Below are positions 18,081 to 26,962 of a stretch of DNA of 48,141 nt, one piece after another (position 1 is the stretch's first letter; the number at the start of each line of letters is the position of its first letter). The position numbers were made by a program, and so were the translations under genes. Source of the DNA: Comamonadaceae bacterium. Its GTDB lineage: Bacteria; Pseudomonadota; Gammaproteobacteria; Burkholderiales; Burkholderiaceae_C. The stretch is from positions 1-48,141 of the forward strand of contig VIKI01000018.1 of NCBI GenBank assembly GCA_008080595.1. Reading direction: 5' to 3'. The notes under the pieces were generated by a model. It was not told the origin of the DNA. It did not search any database and was given only the letters and a program-made list of their open reading frames with translations.

Positions 18081-18446
18081 TCAAGCTGAGAAGCTGGAAC
18101 CACAACCACAGGTGGTGGTGGCATTGGGGTTTTTGATGACAAACTGTGCGCCCTGCAAGTCTTCTTTGTAATCAATTTCAGCACCCACCAGATACTGGTA
18201 GCTCATGGCATCAATCAACAATGACACCCCGTTTTTGGTCATGGTGGTGTCATCCTCATTGGTAATCTCATCAAATGTGAAACCATACTGAAAACCCGAG
18301 CAGCCTCCACCTTGAACGAACACACGCAGTTTCAGATCAGGGTTGCCTTCCTCGGCAATCAGATCCGCCACCTTGGCGGCGGCACTGTCGGTGAACAAAA
18401 TCGGGGCAGGCATTTCGGTTGGAATGGTTTCGGCAACAGCACTCAT
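18081..18446 (-). CDS. erpA: Iron-sulfur cluster insertion protein ErpA
   Basis: The 121-residue A-type carrier has the three conserved cysteines (GGGCSGF, C49, and CGCG, C113 and C115) that hold an Fe-S cluster for transfer to apo-proteins such as those of isoprenoid synthesis and respiration. Length and the motif [14 protein letters not shown] match ErpA/IscA. No isc genes are adjacent. It is convergent with anmK and lies downstream of the bactofilin gene on the same strand. Confidence 0.92.
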   Translation of the reverse strand: MSAVAETIPTEMPAPILFTDSAAAKVADLIAEEGNPDLKLRVFVQGGGCSGFQYGFTFDEITNEDDTTMTKNGVSLLIDAMSYQYLVGAEIDYKEDLQGAQFVIKNPNATTTCGCGSSFSA

Positions 18447-18503
18447 CTATCTCTCCAGTAAGTTGAACGGGTAAATACTACAGTAAATTCTTCAGGTATT
18501 GCG

Positions 18504-18917
18504 CTACTGGTTATTTGCCGCTAGTTTGAGTGTGGGTTTTTCTTCGATCAGCAATTCTTTTGGCTCGCCGACAAGGGGGCAAAGTTTGCCACTGACCAGC
18601 GCACCTTGGTGCATTTCCAACAATTTGTAGGTCACGTCCCCGGTGATACGGGCTTTGGGTTGCAGCTCCAGCATCTGGCGCGCATGCACCGGGCCATCTA
18701 CTCGGCCATTGATGATCACATGGTCTGCATGCACTTCACCTACAACCACCGCAGTTTCGGCAATCACCAAAATACTGGGGTGCTCGGCTTGGCCAATCAA
18801 GCTCCCACGAATACTGCCATCCAGTCGCAGCCCATCTGCGAAGATGAAATCACCTTCAATCTTGCAACCCAATGCCACCAGACTTTTGATTGGGGGCTGC
18901 TTTTTTCTGTTAAACAT
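18504..18917 (-). CDS. Bactofilin (polymer-forming cytoskeletal protein)
   Basis: The 137-residue protein starts MFNRKK and contains the beta-helical bactofilin core (about residues 15-115) with repeated hydrophobic-Gly patterns such as LDGSIRGSL, VVVGEVHADHVIINGRVDGPV and ARITGDVTYKLLEMHQGALVSGKL. Bactofilins form nucleotide-free filaments at the membrane and often recruit cell-wall enzymes or exopolysaccharide synthases. The gene is 34 bp downstream of the DUF6776 gene, so the two probably form one unit. Confidence 0.9.
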   Translation of the reverse strand: MFNRKKQPPIKSLVALGCKIEGDFIFADGLRLDGSIRGSLIGQAEHPSILVIAETAVVVGEVHADHVIINGRVDGPVHARQMLELQPKARITGDVTYKLLEMHQGALVSGKLCPLVGEPKELLIEEKPTLKLAANNQ

Positions 18918-18951
18918 GAAACGCTCCTGTCAATATTGAAACCGCAATCAC

Positions 18952-19680
18952 TCAAAGTTTGAGGGTGTGTACAGCCCGCACCGATTGTCCGTCCAGAACT
19001 TTGGCAGTAAGACCAGTCACCGTTACATTTTTCGGCACAGCAAACACCCCTTCCAGTCGCCCGTACTGCGTGATTTGAACCGCTTGCGGACCCGCAGGCA
19101 AGAGACTAGACCACGGCTTTCCGTTTTCTGTGCCCGCAAAACCCAACTCCAAACGCCCTTTGAATTCAGCCGGATTTTTTTCGGGCTGAATGATCAATAC
19201 CTGCCATTTCAACTCACCGGTCTTCAACAGTTCGGCTTGCAAACCACGAATCGTTAACCCGGCCACGCCTGAGGTAGGAATGAGCCGCTCAAAAAACCCC
19301 AGGTCATTTCTGAGCCGTTGATTGTCGGCTTCCAATTTTCGGTTCAATTCCGAGAGTTTTTGTTGAGTCACTTTTTCGGTGGTCAGCAAGGTGTCCGCCG
19401 TATTAACCACCGACTGCGCCCTGTTGTGTTCGTCTTTCAAAACACTCAGCTGCGCCTGCAAGGCTGCGTTTTCTTGCTGCAGGCGCTCCAGCTGCGCCTT
19501 GTTACCTTTGTCCAGACCCGCAATGTCTTTGCCAAACTCAAAGGCCCATAAACCAATCGCGGCACAAAACCCGGCCACGATGGCCAGCATGACCCAGCGC
19601 AGTGGCCACGGCAACGCGCTGTGCACCGCCATGCGTGGCGCACTGACCGTCAAGCGGCGCATCAACAATCGAAGTCGCAT
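18952..19680 (-). CDS. DUF6776-type membrane protein with coiled coil
   Basis: The 242-residue protein has a short basic N-terminus, one membrane helix (PLRWVMLAIVAGFCAAIGLWAFEFG, about residues 25-50), a coiled coil (about 58-130, rich in Leu, Gln, Glu) and a beta-rich C-terminal domain. I recognise it as the uncharacterised family commonly found upstream of bactofilin in Burkholderiales, now called DUF6776; the function is unknown. The ATG at 19680 is preferred because AGAGGA lies eight bases upstream. It may anchor or position bactofilin filaments at the inner membrane, which is inference from gene order. Confidence 0.7.
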   Translation of the reverse strand: MRLRLLMRRLTVSAPRMAVHSALPWPLRWVMLAIVAGFCAAIGLWAFEFGKDIAGLDKGNKAQLERLQQENAALQAQLSVLKDEHNRAQSVVNTADTLLTTEKVTQQKLSELNRKLEADNQRLRNDLGFFERLIPTSGVAGLTIRGLQAELLKTGELKWQVLIIQPEKNPAEFKGRLELGFAGTENGKPWSSLLPAGPQAVQITQYGRLEGVFAVPKNVTVTGLTAKVLDGQSVRAVHTLKL

Positions 19681-19705
19681 TCCATGTTCCTCTGACCCCA
19701 AAAAC

Positions 19706-19741
19706 AAACAGCCACCAGAACCTGCATTCGGGTGGCTGTTT
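19706..19741 (-). terminator. Intrinsic terminator after rpsI
   Basis: AAACAGCCACC (19706-19716) pairs perfectly with GGTGGCTGTTT (19731-19741) around a 14-base loop. On the minus strand the stem is followed by a T-rich run (TGTTTGTTTTTGG). It sits 17 bp after the rpsI stop and should end the rplM-rpsI transcript. It also lies just upstream of the DUF6776 start. Confidence 0.8.
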
Positions 19742-19757
19742 GTCGGATAAGGCGAAA

Positions 19758-20150
19758 TTAACGCTTGCTGAACTGCTTGCGACGGCGGGCACCGTGCAAA
19801 CCGACCTTCTTACGTTCGACTTCGCGGGCATCGCGGGTCACGAAACCGGCTTTGCTCAACTCGGATTTGAGAGTTGCGTCATAGTCGATCAGGGCACGGG
19901 TGATGCCGTGGCGCACTGCACCAGCTTGACCCGACTCACCGCCGCCAGCCACATTGACCATGATGTCAAAGGTTTCAGCGTGGTTGGTCAGCATCAGGGG
20001 CTGTTTGCAGATCATGATCGAAGTTTCGCGGCCAAAGAACTTTTGAATGTCTTTGCCGTTGACAACGATTTGGCCGGAGCCTTTTTTCAGGAATACACGG
20101 GCAACGCTGGATTTGCGACGACCGGTACCATTGTTCCATTCACCAATCAT
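19758..20150 (-). CDS. rpsI: 30S ribosomal protein S9
   Basis: The 130-residue protein is uS9, with the family start [21 protein letters not shown], the central [23 protein letters not shown] and the basic C-terminal tail RRRKQFSKR that reaches towards the P-site tRNA. It is the second gene of the rplM-rpsI pair, 10 bp after rplM, and appears complete. Confidence 0.96.
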   Translation of the reverse strand: MIGEWNNGTGRRKSSVARVFLKKGSGQIVVNGKDIQKFFGRETSIMICKQPLMLTNHAETFDIMVNVAGGGESGQAGAVRHGITRALIDYDATLKSELSKAGFVTRDAREVERKKVGLHGARRRKQFSKR

Positions 20151-20160
20151 TTAAAGCTCC

Positions 20161-20561
20161 TTAAAGAACCAACACTTTGGGTTGCTGGGCAGTGTGCGGG
20201 TGCTCAGCACCACCGTACACCTTGAGCTTCTTGATCATGGCGTAGCCCAGAGGGCCTTTAGGCAGCATGCCCTTGACGGCTTTTTCCAAAGCGCGGCCAG
20301 GGAATTTGGCTTGCATGTCACGGAAGTTGGTGGAACTGATGCCACCGGGAAAACCGGAGTGGCTGTAGTAGATCTTGTCCAGAGACTTGGCACCGGTCAC
20401 GCGCAGTTGAGCTGCGTTGGTGACGATGATGAAGTCGCCGGTATCGACGTGAGGCGTGTGAGAGCAACTTCGCTGGCTACTCGTCCGAGGACCTTGTCGG
20501 TCGCGTCAATCACAAACCACTCGTGCACGACCTCAGCGGGTTTTGCGCTGAAAGTTGACAT
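20161..20561 (-). pseudogene. rplM: 50S ribosomal protein L13, frameshifted by an internal deletion
   Basis: Reading from ATG at 20561 gives the normal uL13 start ([20 protein letters not shown], then [11 protein letters not shown]). The frame for the rest ([24 protein letters not shown] through [15 protein letters not shown]) continues in another phase. Between the Leu codon at 20460-20462 and the ACG of TPHV the family has about ten codons (RLRGKHKAIY-like); here only two bases remain, so about 28 bases are missing next to 20459/20460. The product as written is truncated. Because L13 is normally essential and the rest of the gene is well conserved, an assembly error or a second intact copy elsewhere is likely. 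Confidence 0.85.
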
Positions 20562-20722
20562 GAGATTTCTCTTTTAAAAAGGAGGGGTTTGCTGGGCTCT
20601 TTTCTACGGTCGGCGTTCCTCTGATGGGAATCTCTTAGGTAGGGGTTCACTCGGCACACGGCCCGTTGGGTCGATACTGAGACGCTTCGCCGCGGAGCCA
20701 CAAAAGCGCTGCGAAGCCGGGC

Positions 20723-20752
20723 ATTATACAAATTTCCCGGGCAAGCGGGTAA
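20723..20752 (-). promoter_or_regulatory. Promoter of the rplM-rpsI operon
   Basis: On the minus strand a perfect -10 hexamer TATAAT (20723-20728) is preceded, after 18 bases, by TTACCC (20747-20752). It would give an untranslated leader of roughly 155 nt before rplM. The leader contains an inverted repeat GCTTCGC/GCGAAGC with arms at 20684-20690 and 20711-20717, which could form a stem near the 5' end. Whether it takes part in ribosomal-protein autoregulation cannot be judged. Confidence 0.6.
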
Positions 20753-20761
20753 CATCGACCC

Positions 20762-21709
20762 ATGTTCAGTTATCGCCACGCCTTTCATGCCGGCAACCAT
20801 GCCGATGTTCTCAAGCACACCGCCTTGATCGCCGTGCTGCGCCACATGACGCAAAAAGACACGGCTTTGAACGTGTTTGACACCCACGCCGGGGCCGGCC
20901 TGTACCGGCTGGACGGCGATTACGCCCAAACCAGTGGTGAAGCAGCAGACGGTTATCTGCGCTTGATTTCCAAGCAAAATGAGGCTCTAGCCCTTGTCAA
21001 ACAAGCGCAAGCAGCTACAAAAAAAATCGAAGCAGCGCCCCTGCCGGCTGCGTTGCAAGACTATCTGGACATCGTGGCCAGCTTCAACAAAGGGGTCAGC
21101 CACACTGTTTATCCCGGATCCCCCTTCATCATTCACAGCCTGCTGCAAGGGCGTGACCGTGACCGCATCAAGCTGTTTGAACTGCACCCCACCGATGCCA
21201 AAACCCTACGGGCCAACATTGCCCAACTGGATGCCGGCCGCCTGATCACAGTGCATCAGGAAGACAGCTTTGAAGCGTTGAAGAAATTCCTGCCTCCGCC
21301 CTCACGCCGTGCGCTGGTGTTGTGTGACCCCAGTTACGAGATGAAAACCGACTACGCCCGTGTGCTGGACATGATGACCGATGCCGTCAAACGTTTTGCC
21401 ACCGGCACTTACATGGTGTGGTATCCGATCATTCCACGGCCTGAAGCGCATGACTTGCCGCGCCGACTCAAAACCCTGGCGGTGCGTGAAGGCCGCCCCT
21501 GGCTGAACGCTTCTCTGACCGTCAAGTCCAGCAAACTCACCACCGACAACGAAGGTGAAGTGGTGCGCCCCGGCCTGCCCGCCAGCGGCGTGTTTGTGAT
21601 CAACCCGCCGCACACCCTGAAGGCCGCGTTGAAAGACGCGCTCGGCGCTGCCGCCAAGTTTCTGGCGCAAGACAAAAACAAGGGGTTTGAGGTGGAGTCG
21701 GGCGGGTAA
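20762..21709 (+). CDS. rlmJ: 23S rRNA (adenine(2030)-N(6))-methyltransferase RlmJ
   Basis: The 315-residue enzyme methylates A2030 of 23S rRNA using S-adenosylmethionine. It starts with the family hallmark MFSYRHAFHAGNHADVLKH and contains FDTHAGAGLY (SAM site) and LCDPSYE, corresponding to the catalytic DPPY-type motif. It is about 30 residues longer than E. coli RlmJ, partly because of a repeat-derived segment near residues 70-92. It is divergent from rplM, and its ATG is only about 35 bp from the rplM -10 box. Confidence 0.9.
   Translation: MFSYRHAFHAGNHADVLKHTALIAVLRHMTQKDTALNVFDTHAGAGLYRLDGDYAQTSGEAADGYLRLISKQNEALALVKQAQAATKKIEAAPLPAALQDYLDIVASFNKGVSHTVYPGSPFIIHSLLQGRDRDRIKLFELHPTDAKTLRANIAQLDAGRLITVHQEDSFEALKKFLPPPSRRALVLCDPSYEMKTDYARVLDMMTDAVKRFATGTYMVWYPIIPRPEAHDLPRRLKTLAVREGRPWLNASLTVKSSKLTTDNEGEVVRPGLPASGVFVINPPHTLKAALKDALGAAAKFLAQDKNKGFEVESGG
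20971..21033 (+). repeat. Dispersed short repeat inside rlmJ
   Basis: The plus strand reads GAGGCTCTAGCCCTTGT followed by AAGCGCAAGCAGCTACAAAA, in the same order as other copies of the family. It encodes an in-frame Ala/Lys/Gln-rich peptide (about residues 72-91) in a loop between conserved blocks. Confidence 0.6.
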
Positions 21710-21717
21710 ATTTTTCC

Positions 21718-22344
21718 CTAGGGCCAGCGTGTGACCTGTTGTGGTGCGTTCCAGGCCTGCTCAAACCACACATCCCCCTCCAGATAGGCTTTGAGCATCG
21801 GCAGCGCGTCAAATCCCCAGAACAGCTTGCCATCGACTTCCAACGTGGGCACACCAAACACACCCTGCGCAATCGCCTGATCGGTATTGGCTTTGAGTTG
21901 CGCCTTCACCGCCTCGCTGCGCGGGTCTTGCTGGGGAGCCAACTGCTCGGTCAGCGCGTGCAGGCGTTGGGCATCGGCAGCATCCGCACCACCTTGCCAG
22001 ACATGACGAAAGATGGTTTCAGCCACATAGCGATTGATCAAGCCATCATGCCCACAAGCCAGCGCCAGCCGCAACAAACCCAGCGGATTAAACGGATGCT
22101 GGGCAGGCATTTGCATGTCCACACCATGACGATATGCCAGCCACAACACCTGCCGGTAAGTCCATTCACGCTTGCCAGGAATTTCGGCTGGCCCGAGCTG
22201 GCCATGGTGCTTGAGCAGACCCGCAAACAGCAGCGGCTTGTAGCTGACGTGAATGTTGTGCCCCATCAGCACCTCAGGCAGTTTTTCAAACGCCAGGTAG
22301 GCGTAGGGCGAAATGAAATCCAGGTAAAAGGTGATGTGTTTCAT
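21718..22344 (-). CDS. 2-hydroxychromene-2-carboxylate isomerase family protein (DsbA superfamily)
   Basis: The 208-residue protein starts MKHITFYLDFISPYAYLAFEKLP, the thioredoxin-fold start of HCCA isomerases and kappa-class glutathione transferases, with Ser in FISPYAY at the glutathione-activating position. The C-terminal QGVFGVPTLEVDGKLFWGFDAL is also typical. The archetype, NahD, isomerises 2-hydroxychromene-2-carboxylate in naphthalene degradation, but homologues are common without that pathway and the substrate is unknown here. It starts 8 bp after the DUF1289 gene and is the last gene of a minus-strand operon. Confidence 0.85.
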   Translation of the reverse strand: MKHITFYLDFISPYAYLAFEKLPEVLMGHNIHVSYKPLLFAGLLKHHGQLGPAEIPGKREWTYRQVLWLAYRHGVDMQMPAQHPFNPLGLLRLALACGHDGLINRYVAETIFRHVWQGGADAADAQRLHALTEQLAPQQDPRSEAVKAQLKANTDQAIAQGVFGVPTLEVDGKLFWGFDALPMLKAYLEGDVWFEQAWNAPQQVTRWP

Positions 22345-22351
22345 TGTGCGC

Positions 22352-22633
22352 TCAAGGGGTGGAGTCAAAAAGTTCGTCAGCCGCTTGCAGCCGGGGGGCG
22401 ACTCGCGCCTCAATGGTCGACCAGACCTGCCGCTTGAAGGCTTCGTCCGCTTGGCCCCAGGCGCGAATTTCAGCCAGCGTGCGCAGGCAACCGCAGCACA
22501 AGCCACTGGCCTCGTCCATCCGGCATACCGACATACAGGGCGAGGGCAAACCTTTGGCGTATTTTTGGCCTCCAGTGCTTATTTCACTTGCGGTAGCAGC
22601 TATAAAAAACAGAGCTTTTGAATCAAATGTCAT
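22352..22633 (-). CDS. DUF1289 domain protein with repeat-derived N-terminus
   Basis: The 93-residue product contains the DUF1289 core PSPCMSVCRMDEASGLCCGCLRTLAEI (about residues 31-57), with cysteines spaced as in the family, and a hydrophobic/charged C-terminus. These small proteins are thought to bind iron or zinc; their function is not established. The first 15-20 residues (MTFDSKALFFIAAT...) are encoded by a dispersed repeat, so the native start may have been lost or replaced. The ATG overlaps the ybaK stop in an ATGA arrangement. Confidence 0.75.
   Translation of the reverse strand: MTFDSKALFFIAATASEISTGGQKYAKGLPSPCMSVCRMDEASGLCCGCLRTLAEIRAWGQADEAFKRQVWSTIEARVAPRLQAADELFDSTP
22568..22625 (+). 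repeat. Dispersed short repeat at the 5' end of the DUF1289 gene
   Basis: The plus strand shows GGCCTCCAGTGCTTATTT followed by TTGCGGTAGCAGCTATAAAA, matching the GGCCTCTAG...GCGCAAGCAGCTAT order of the family with a few changes. It spans the junction between ybaK and the DUF1289 gene and supplies the start codon region of the latter. Confidence 0.6.
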
Positions 22634-23145
22634 ACCGCCCCCTGCTCCACCACATCGACCACCGGCGCACCGGTGAGGTGCTGCAAATCATCCGGGTGCA
22701 GCCGGAACACGCCGTGCGGATGCCCCGCCGCCGCCCAAATCTCTTCAAAGCGCAACAAGTCGCGGTCGATCAGTGTCACCGGCGCACTGACATGCCCCAC
22801 GGGCGACACGCCACCGATCGAAAACCCGGTGCTGGTTTTGACAAAGTCGGCATCGGCACGGCCCAGTTTTTGGCCGTCTACACACACCAGCGCCTGCACC
22901 TTTTTCTCATCCACCCGGCGATCGCCCGAGGTGATCACCAGCACCGCTGCCGCATCGGGCTTGCGCTTGAAGATGATGCTCTTGGCAATCTGCCCCAGCT
23001 GAATGCCCAGCGCATCAGCCGCCTGCTGCGCGGTGCGGGCTGCGTCATCCAGCATCACCGGCGCGTGCGGGTGACCCTTGTCTTGCAGCACCCGGGCGAC
23101 TCGTTGCACCCCATCGGGCAGGGGTTTGAGTTCAGCGGCACACAT
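22630..23145 (-). CDS. YbaK/EbsC family aminoacyl-tRNA deacylase
   Basis: The 171-residue protein belongs to the YbaK/ProX fold, free-standing editing domains that hydrolyse mischarged Cys-, Ala- or Ser-tRNAs. Seen are QIAKSIIFKRK (the conserved lysine region), AAVLVITSGDRRVDEKKV and the late FSIGGVSPVGH with the GxxxP loop. Which mischarged tRNA it edits is not clear from sequence alone. It starts 1 bp after the mvaB stop and overlaps the DUF1289 gene, so translation is likely coupled. Confidence 0.85.
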   Translation of the reverse strand: MCAAELKPLPDGVQRVARVLQDKGHPHAPVMLDDAARTAQQAADALGIQLGQIAKSIIFKRKPDAAAVLVITSGDRRVDEKKVQALVCVDGQKLGRADADFVKTSTGFSIGGVSPVGHVSAPVTLIDRDLLRFEEIWAAAGHPHGVFRLHPDDLQHLTGAPVVDVVEQGAV

Positions 23146-23146
23146 C

Positions 23147-24005
23147 TCAGGAATTCCTTTTGTTGAACAGCGCCTTGCCAGCGCGTGCGTTGGTCGGGCG
23201 GCCCAGAAAGTCGCTGATGAACTGGCCTGCGTCGATCAGCTTGTCCAGGTCAATACCGGTGGCGATGCCCATGCCATGCAGCATGTAGACCACGTCCTCA
23301 GTGGCGACGTTTCCAGTCGCACCCTTGGCATACGGACAGCCGCCCAGGCCCGCCACCGAGGCATCAAACTGCCAGACCCCCATTTGCAAACAGATCAGCG
23401 TGTTGGCCAGCGCCTGACCATAGGTGTCGTGAAAATGCCCCGACACCTCATCGAGGTCAAAGTGTTTGAGTGTGGCCTCCACAGCCCGCTGCACCTTGAG
23501 CGGTGTGCCCACGCCAATGGTGTCGGCCACGCCCACATGCTGCACGCCAATACCTTTCATCAACCCGGCCAGGTAGCCGACACGTTCCGGCGACACCTCA
23601 CCTTCATACGGACAGCCCACGGCGCAGCTCATCGCACCACGCACAAAAATGCCCGCAGCCCGTGCCGCCGCCACCACCGGCGCGAAGCGCTCAATACTCT
23701 CGGCCATGCTGCAATTAATGTTCTTCTGGCTGAAGGCCTCGCTGGCCGCGCCAAACACCACGATCTCATCGGGCTTGGACAGCAGCGCCGCCTCAAAGCC
23801 TTTGAGGTTGGGGGTCCGCGTTGTCGGCCATCTGTGGCACCCATTTGGGCGAGACAAAACTGGTGACCTCGATCTCGGTCAGGCCTGCGGCCTGCAGCCG
23901 GTGCACCAGCTCGATCTTGACCGCCGCCGGCACGGTTTGTTTTTCATTCTGCAAGCCGTCGCGTGGGCCGACTTCGACGAGTTTGACTTTGGAGGGGAGG
24001 TTCAT
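23147..24005 (-). pseudogene. mvaB: Hydroxymethylglutaryl-CoA lyase, frameshifted by an internal deletion
   Basis: HMG-CoA lyase splits HMG-CoA to acetoacetate and acetyl-CoA, the last step of leucine catabolism. From ATG 24005 the N-terminal part is normal ([32 protein letters not shown]), then the frame changes and continues from [12 protein letters not shown] to the end, including GHFHDTYGQAL, GGCPYAKGATGN and the catalytic-Cys loop. Family members have about 17 codons (VMAGI...VRYSVL-like) between DNA and TPNL. Here one base remains at 23816, so about 50 bases are missing. The rest is well conserved. It lies far from the liu genes at 34-40 kb but serves the same pathway. Confidence 0.82.
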
Positions 24006-24048
24006 AAACAAGCTCTTAAAAATAGGAAAGAAAGGGGATCAGGCCGCA

Positions 24049-26835
24049 TCAAGTTCGACGCACGTATTCCTCAAATCCCTCAACTGGCAATGGTCGGCTG
24101 AAAAAATACCCCTGATAACTATGACATCCTGAACTCGCAAGAAAATCACGTTGCGCCACCGTTTCAACGCCTTCAGCGATGACACTTAACCCAAAACTCT
24201 GGGCCAATGCAACAACCGTCTTGGCAATGACGGCATCGTTCGGGTCGGTCAGCACATCACACACAAATGAACGGTCGATCTTCAGTTGATCCAGAGGAAG
24301 CCTTTTGAGGTAGGACAGGGAAGAATATCCTGTACCGAAGTCGTCTAAGGAAAATCCAACACCCTTGGCCTTTAGCGCATGCATTTTCTCAATGATGTCT
24401 TGAACGTTATCGACGAGCAGGCTTTCAGTCAGTTCCAATTTAAAACGGTATGGATTGACCCCAGTCTTCTTGAGTACTTTCAATATCCCGTCGACGAAGT
24501 CTGGTTGTCTGAATTGATGGGCACTGACGTTCACAGCAATGGTCAGTTCGGCCATCACGGGGTCGGTTGCCCATTGTGCCAAGCGGACGCATGCGGTTTC
24601 CAGTACCCAATGACCGAGAGCCAGGATCAAACCAGTTTCTTCGGCCAGGGGAATGAACTCAGCTGGCGAGATCATTCCTCGTTGCGGATGCTGCCAACGC
24701 ACTAAAACTTCGGCCCCGGTCACAAGACCATCACCCACCACCTGAGCCTGGTAATAAAGCAGAAACTGCTTTTCATTGATCGCTTGTCGGAGATCATTCT
24801 CCAGAGCCGCACGTTCTTTCACAGTGGACTCCATGTGTGGATCGAAGAAACGATAGGCATTGCGGCCCGCTTCCTTGGCTTTGTACATGGCCAGATCCGC
24901 CTGCTTCATCAGGTCATCAATGGACGTTGATTGCCCCTGAAAAAGGGTAATACCGATACTGGCCGTGTTGTGAAAACCCAAGTGTTTGAGTTGATAGGTT
25001 TCGTCAAGAGTCGAAAGAATTTTGTCTGCAATCGCTTCAATTCCGATTGCCGCTTCACTTTCACTTGCACTCAAGTTGGTCAACATCACCACGAATTCGT
25101 CACCACCCAAGCGCGCCACCGTGTCTCCATCACGCACGCAATCCATCAAACGCTGTGCAGCTTGCTTCAAAAGCAGATCGCCCATGTCATGCCCCAGGGT
25201 GTCGTTCAGCGTCTTGAAATTGTCCAGATCGATGAACATCAGCGCACCATGACATCCGTTACGCGAACTGGCTGTCATGGCCTGCTTCAATCGATCCATA
25301 AGGAGCGTACGGTTGGCCAGGTTCGTCAGCTGGTCAAAGTAGGCCAACTCATTGATTTTCTCTTCTGCTTTCTTGCGCTCTGAAATGTCCAAATGAGTTC
25401 CGATGAGGTGCGTCACAGCACCATCAACGCCCTTCACTGCCGAGATGGTGAGCCATTTGGGGTACTCCTCGCCATTCTTGCGCCGGTCCCAAACTTCACC
25501 CTGCCATCCGCCCGTGCTGTTGATGCTTGCCCACATCGCCCGATAAAAATCGATGTTGTGACGGCCTGATTTGAGCAGCCGGGGGGTCTGACCCACAAGT
25601 TCGTCGACCGCGTATCCCGTGATCTCCGTGAAGGCCCGGTTGACCCGCAAAATGACGGCATTGGCATCGGTCACCATCATGGCTTCTTGGGAATCGAATG
25701 CAGCTGCAGCCAGGCGCAGATCGGTCTCGGCCCGCTTTCTCTCGGTGATGTCAGTGGCAACGCCGCAAACAGCGTAGATTTCACCTGAAGAATTGCGGAT
25801 CGGGATTTTCACCGAGCTGTAGGTGTGAATACAGTCATCCTGCAACGCCAGCTCCTCAACCTCAACGGATTGCCCGGATTGAACGACTCTCTGATCATTT
25901 TTGACAAATGCGTCGGCCAAGTCTGGTGGAAAGATATCGTGATCGGTTTTGCCTTGAATCTCAGAATTGGTCACATGAAACAAGCGCTCGTATTGCCGAT
26001 TAATGTAGAGATATCGCCCTGCCAAATTCTTCAGAAAAAACACCGTGCCAACGTTGTCGACGATGGCACGCAACTTTTCCTCGCTCTGCTGCAGCGCAGA
26101 TTGAGCCTCTTTCTGCTGTGTCACGTCGCTGACGAGAACAAATAATCCCTTCACACCACCCTGCGCAGAAATATCCGGGACATAGTGAACCCATGTATGA
26201 ACCATACTTCCATCCGCTTTGACCAGTGTGCGCTCGAATTGTTGCGCCTGGCCAGCAAGAGCAACTTCGATATAGCGTTTGTTCTGGGCAAAAAGCTGAT
26301 CACCATGGAGATCTCGCATGTTCATCCCGATGATTTCCTCTGGCCGTCGCCCAAAGCATTCGAGATAGGGCTTGTTGGCGAAATGGCAGTTCAAATCGCG
26401 CTGGGTGGCGTTTTGAATCGACTCAGCCATCAATGCCTTTGCAATTTCGGCCTCAGTCAATGCCTTTTCTGCACGCCTATTGGCGCGGCGCATAGCCTCG
26501 GCGACTCCGCAAATCATCAAACAGGTCAAAATAAAAACCGCCATACCGAGCCAGTCAGCGGTATGGTTGATAAATGGTTGGGCGACGAAGATCGGCCAAA
26601 GATAAACGACGGTGAGGCAAGCCAGCAGTGTTGACAAAAATCCGGCAACAAATCCGCAATAAACAGCGACAAACATCACAGCCGGATAAAAAGTGAGCCA
26701 GGTCAAGCTCGATCCCAGTGCTTGTAATGGCCATGCTCTCAATGCGGTCGCCAAACCAACCGCGACAAAAGCAATGGCAACGCTTTGCCACGTATGAAAA
26801 TTCACATTCTGGCGATTGACAAGAGAATCCGGCAT
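24049..26835 (-). CDS. Membrane-bound PAS-GGDEF-EAL cyclic di-GMP enzyme
   Basis: The 928-residue protein has an N-terminal membrane module of about four helices (residues 15-115, DUF4118/MASE-like), three PAS domains (about 140-240, 250-365, 370-490), a GGDEF domain (LGGDEFVVML intact) and a C-terminal EAL domain. The EAL site reads EVLVRW and the downstream motifs DDFGTGYSSLSYL, KIDRSF and EGVET are present. Both diguanylate cyclase and phosphodiesterase activities are plausible; which dominates cannot be told. The ligand of the PAS domains is unknown. The stop is 43 bp before mvaB. It could set cyclic di-GMP levels relevant to MshEN-like or PilZ proteins, but no direct link is visible. Confidence 0.92.
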   Translation of the reverse strand: MPDSLVNRQNVNFHTWQSVAIAFVAVGLATALRAWPLQALGSSLTWLTFYPAVMFVAVYCGFVAGFLSTLLACLTVVYLWPIFVAQPFINHTADWLGMAVFILTCLMICGVAEAMRRANRRAEKALTEAEIAKALMAESIQNATQRDLNCHFANKPYLECFGRRPEEIIGMNMRDLHGDQLFAQNKRYIEVALAGQAQQFERTLVKADGSMVHTWVHYVPDISAQGGVKGLFVLVSDVTQQKEAQSALQQSEEKLRAIVDNVGTVFFLKNLAGRYLYINRQYERLFHVTNSEIQGKTDHDIFPPDLADAFVKNDQRVVQSGQSVEVEELALQDDCIHTYSSVKIPIRNSSGEIYAVCGVATDITERKRAETDLRLAAAAFDSQEAMMVTDANAVILRVNRAFTEITGYAVDELVGQTPRLLKSGRHNIDFYRAMWASINSTGGWQGEVWDRRKNGEEYPKWLTISAVKGVDGAVTHLIGTHLDISERKKAEEKINELAYFDQLTNLANRTLLMDRLKQAMTASSRNGCHGALMFIDLDNFKTLNDTLGHDMGDLLLKQAAQRLMDCVRDGDTVARLGGDEFVVMLTNLSASESEAAIGIEAIADKILSTLDETYQLKHLGFHNTASIGITLFQGQSTSIDDLMKQADLAMYKAKEAGRNAYRFFDPHMESTVKERAALENDLRQAINEKQFLLYYQAQVVGDGLVTGAEVLVRWQHPQRGMISPAEFIPLAEETGLILALGHWVLETACVRLAQWATDPVMAELTIAVNVSAHQFRQPDFVDGILKVLKKTGVNPYRFKLELTESLLVDNVQDIIEKMHALKAKGVGFSLDDFGTGYSSLSYLKRLPLDQLKIDRSFVCDVLTDPNDAVIAKTVVALAQSFGLSVIAEGVETVAQRDFLASSGCHSYQGYFFSRPLPVEGFEEYVRRT

Positions 26836-26962
26836 ATCAGCGAGTGAGCTAAGTATTCGTTTTTTCCAACGCAGTGAACTATGGTGATAGAAAAACCACT
26901 TCTCTACAGGCCGCAGTGTAGACCCGTGTCACCTGATCGGCAGGCCTCTGCCAATCGTTTCC

